This document shows positions 6,679-8,166 of a stretch of 8,166 bases of DNA, one piece after another (positions within the stretch are counted from its first letter, which is position 1; each line of letters starts with the position of its first letter). The notes under the pieces are model-generated. The model saw nothing but the letters and a program-made list of their open reading frames with translations. It was not told the DNA's origin and searched no databases. The DNA lies in assembly GCA_002724505.1 (NCBI GenBank), contig PBOV01000137.1, positions 1-8,166 of the forward strand. Reading direction: 5' to 3'. This stretch comes from Rhodospirillaceae bacterium. Its GTDB lineage: Bacteria > Pseudomonadota > Alphaproteobacteria > MPNO01 > UBA2964. A program made the position numbers and the translations under genes.

Positions 6679-8028
6679 ATGAGGAAGAAAAAATTGAAAT
6701 CTATATCTCGGGTTTGGCGAAATGTATACGCTTTATCCTTGGTTGGTTTGGTTGTCTGGGCGGTTCCTGTCAAAGCAACACTCAAGGTAGATATTACTAG
6801 CGGACAAATTGAACCACTCCCCATTGCACTTCCAGATTTCTTTGGGACCAGCGAGAAGTCACAGGCTTTAGGGCGTGATATAACGCGTGTTGTGGCAGCG
6901 GACCTGGAACGGTCAGGACTTTTTCGGCCAATCGACTCAAAGGCCTTTATTCAAGGCCGAGGTTCGCTCCGCGTGCGGCCCAACTTTCCAGCCTGGCGCC
7001 AAATTAATTCTCAGGCACTGGTTGTTGGCAGTACCGAAATGCGACCAAACGGGCAATTACGTGTTGAGTTCCGACTTTGGGATGTGTTTGCTGGACAACA
7101 ACTTGTTGGACTGCGAACAGATAATGATCCTCGGAATTGGCGTCGGGTAGCTCACATTATCGCTGACGCAATATATAAACGAATTACTGGCGAACAGGGA
7201 TATTTCGATACAAGGGTCGTTTATGTTGCAGAATCTGGCCCTGCCAAGAGGCGTGTGAAACGTTTGGCGATCATGGACCAGGATGGCGCTAATCACCGAT
7301 ATCTGACGACGGGTAGTGAACTGGTGCTGACGCCCCGCTTTTCGCCTACGGCACAGGAGATTACATATCTAGAATACCGTGCCGGAAAACCGCGTGTTTA
7401 CATTTTTAATATCGACACTGGTCAACGTGAAGCATTGGGCGATTTCCCTGGTATGACATTCGCCCCCCGGTTTTCGCCGAACGGTAAAAGGGTCATTATG
7501 TCGATGGCGCAAAATGGTAATTCTGATATCTTCGTAATGGATTTGCCAACGCGCCGTGTTAATCGTTTGACCAAGCACCCGTCGATTGATACCTCGCCTT
7601 CGTTCTCGCCAGATGGTAGACGTGTTGTTTTTAACTCCGACCGCGGTGGGCGACAGCAAATTTATGTGATGAAGTCTGACGGTAGCAACCCAAAACGGAT
7701 AAGTTTTGGTAACGGAAGGTATGCGACACCAGTTTGGTCTCCTCGGGGTGACCTTATTGCTTTTACAAAAATTACACAGGGGGCGTTTTATATTGGTGTG
7801 ATGCGGCCTAACGGCAAAGGAGAAAGACTTTTAGCAAAAGGGTTTCTGGTGGAAGGACCTACATGGTCACCCAATGGGCGTGTTTTGATTTTTTTTCGCC
7901 AACCCCGCGCTGGAGTAGGAGGCGGAAAGCCAAAACTTTATTCCGTAGATTTAACCGGGTTTAATGAACGGGTAATTAAAACACCGGCTGCTGCGTCGGA
8001 TCCTGCGTGGTCGCCGCCGAAACGATAA
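6679..8028 (+). CDS. tolB: Tol-Pal periplasmic protein TolB
   Basis: TolB is the periplasmic protein that shuttles between Pal and TolA. The precursor has 449 residues (E. coli 430). The signal peptide has a basic n-region (residues 1-14), a hydrophobic core (about 16-30) and a likely cleavage after VKA at residue 33. The mature N-terminus begins [10 protein letters not shown], the strand known in E. coli to bind TolA. The N-terminal domain (about 34-165) has the typical SGLFRPID segment. The rest is a beta-propeller: six F/W-S-P motifs occur at residues 221, 265, 309, 353, 396 and 444, spaced 44, 44, 44, 43 and 48 residues, one per blade, giving the six blades expected for TolB. The gene follows tolA after 24 bases with only a weak ribosome site. 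The 3' side is a 127-base spacer before pal. Confidence 0.97.
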   Translation: MRKKKLKSISRVWRNVYALSLVGLVVWAVPVKATLKVDITSGQIEPLPIALPDFFGTSEKSQALGRDITRVVAADLERSGLFRPIDSKAFIQGRGSLRVRPNFPAWRQINSQALVVGSTEMRPNGQLRVEFRLWDVFAGQQLVGLRTDNDPRNWRRVAHIIADAIYKRITGEQGYFDTRVVYVAESGPAKRRVKRLAIMDQDGANHRYLTTGSELVLTPRFSPTAQEITYLEYRAGKPRVYIFNIDTGQREALGDFPGMTFAPRFSPNGKRVIMSMAQNGNSDIFVMDLPTRRVNRLTKHPSIDTSPSFSPDGRRVVFNSDRGGRQQIYVMKSDGSNPKRISFGNGRYATPVWSPRGDLIAFTKITQGAFYIGVMRPNGKGERLLAKGFLVEGPTWSPNGRVLIFFRQPRAGVGGGKPKLYSVDLTGFNERVIKTPAAASDPAWSPPKR

Positions 8029-8115
8029 GGCAGGTTTGTTTTGAATTATATGAAACTTTGAAGAAGGTCCGTTTAGCGGAGCGAAGAACTCTTTATTGAA
8101 TGGAAAATAGGGCTT

Positions 8116-8131
8116 ATGTTTGTTTAAACAT
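8116..8131 (+). repeat. Short inverted repeat in the tolB-pal spacer
   Basis: ATGTTT (8116-8121) and AAACAT (8126-8131) form a perfect 6-base stem around a GTTT loop. The overlapping TGTTTAAACA (8121-8130) is itself a 10-base palindrome. The stem contains one G-C pair per arm and is not followed by a T run, so it is not a convincing terminator. It ends 24 bases before the probable pal start codon and could be an mRNA structure or operator near that start. The rest of the spacer (8029-8155) shows no gene and no clear promoter to me. Confidence 0.4.
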
Positions 8132-8155
8132 GTGTTCATGAGAGGAACGTGAGAT

Positions 8156-8166
8156 ATGCGTTGGAA
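8156..8166 (+). CDS. pal: Probable start of pal (peptidoglycan-associated lipoprotein), 3' partial
   Basis: Only ATG CGT TGG AA is visible. A GAGG at 8142-8145 lies 10 bases upstream and could serve as the ribosome site. The upstream ATG at 8138 meets a stop within five codons, so it is not an alternative. The identity rests entirely on position: pal follows tolB in nearly all proteobacterial tol clusters. The lipobox and OmpA-like domain that would prove it lie beyond the window. Confidence 0.5.

Noticed and set aside
8059..8080. Small stem TCCG/CGGA around 8068-8080 downstream of tolB, considered as a terminator
   Set aside because: Only four base pairs with no extension and no T run afterwards; likely chance.

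Overview
The window looks like ordinary chromosomal DNA from an alphaproteobacterium with a fairly low to moderate G+C content. The evidence is the gene order (5-FCL, ymdB-like, yebC, ruvC, ruvA, ruvB, ybgC, tolQ, tolR, tolA, tolB, start of pal), the YebC N-terminus (MAGHSQFKNIM, a form I associate with alphaproteobacteria) and a proline/lysine-rich TolA that lacks the long alanine-rich helix of enterobacteria. I cannot name a genus. Every gene is on the + strand. I saw no tRNA, rRNA, CRISPR array, insertion sequence, phage gene or broken gene.

Layout. Bases 3-167 are the 3' end of a 5-formyltetrahydrofolate cyclo-ligase gene. A YmdB-type metallophosphoesterase follows (194-1012). Then comes the only sizeable gap, an AT-rich 160-base stretch (1013-1172, about 24% G+C by hand count), the best place for a promoter. 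From 1173 the genes run almost without a break: yebC, ruvC, ruvA, ruvB, ybgC, tolQ, tolR, tolA, tolB. Several junctions are translationally coupled: ATGA overlaps at ruvC/ruvA and ruvA/ruvB, a 14-17 base overlap at ruvB/ybgC, and TAATG at tolQ/tolR. A 127-base spacer with a short hairpin separates tolB from an ATG at 8156, which is probably the start of pal.

Function. Two conserved machines sit side by side. RuvA, RuvB and RuvC branch-migrate and cut Holliday junctions. YbgC and the Tol proteins form the envelope system: TolQ-TolR is a proton-driven motor in the inner membrane, TolA spans the periplasm, and TolB and Pal link it to the outer membrane and peptidoglycan during cell constriction. 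YebC, at the head of the run, is a translation or regulatory factor.

I found no undescribed system. The points most worth a second look are modest: the very basic, polyproline-rich TolA linker, its possible link to YebC, a possible disulfide in the TolA C-terminal domain, the two non-coding spacers, and the apparent lack of an alphaproteobacterial SOS box near ruvCAB.
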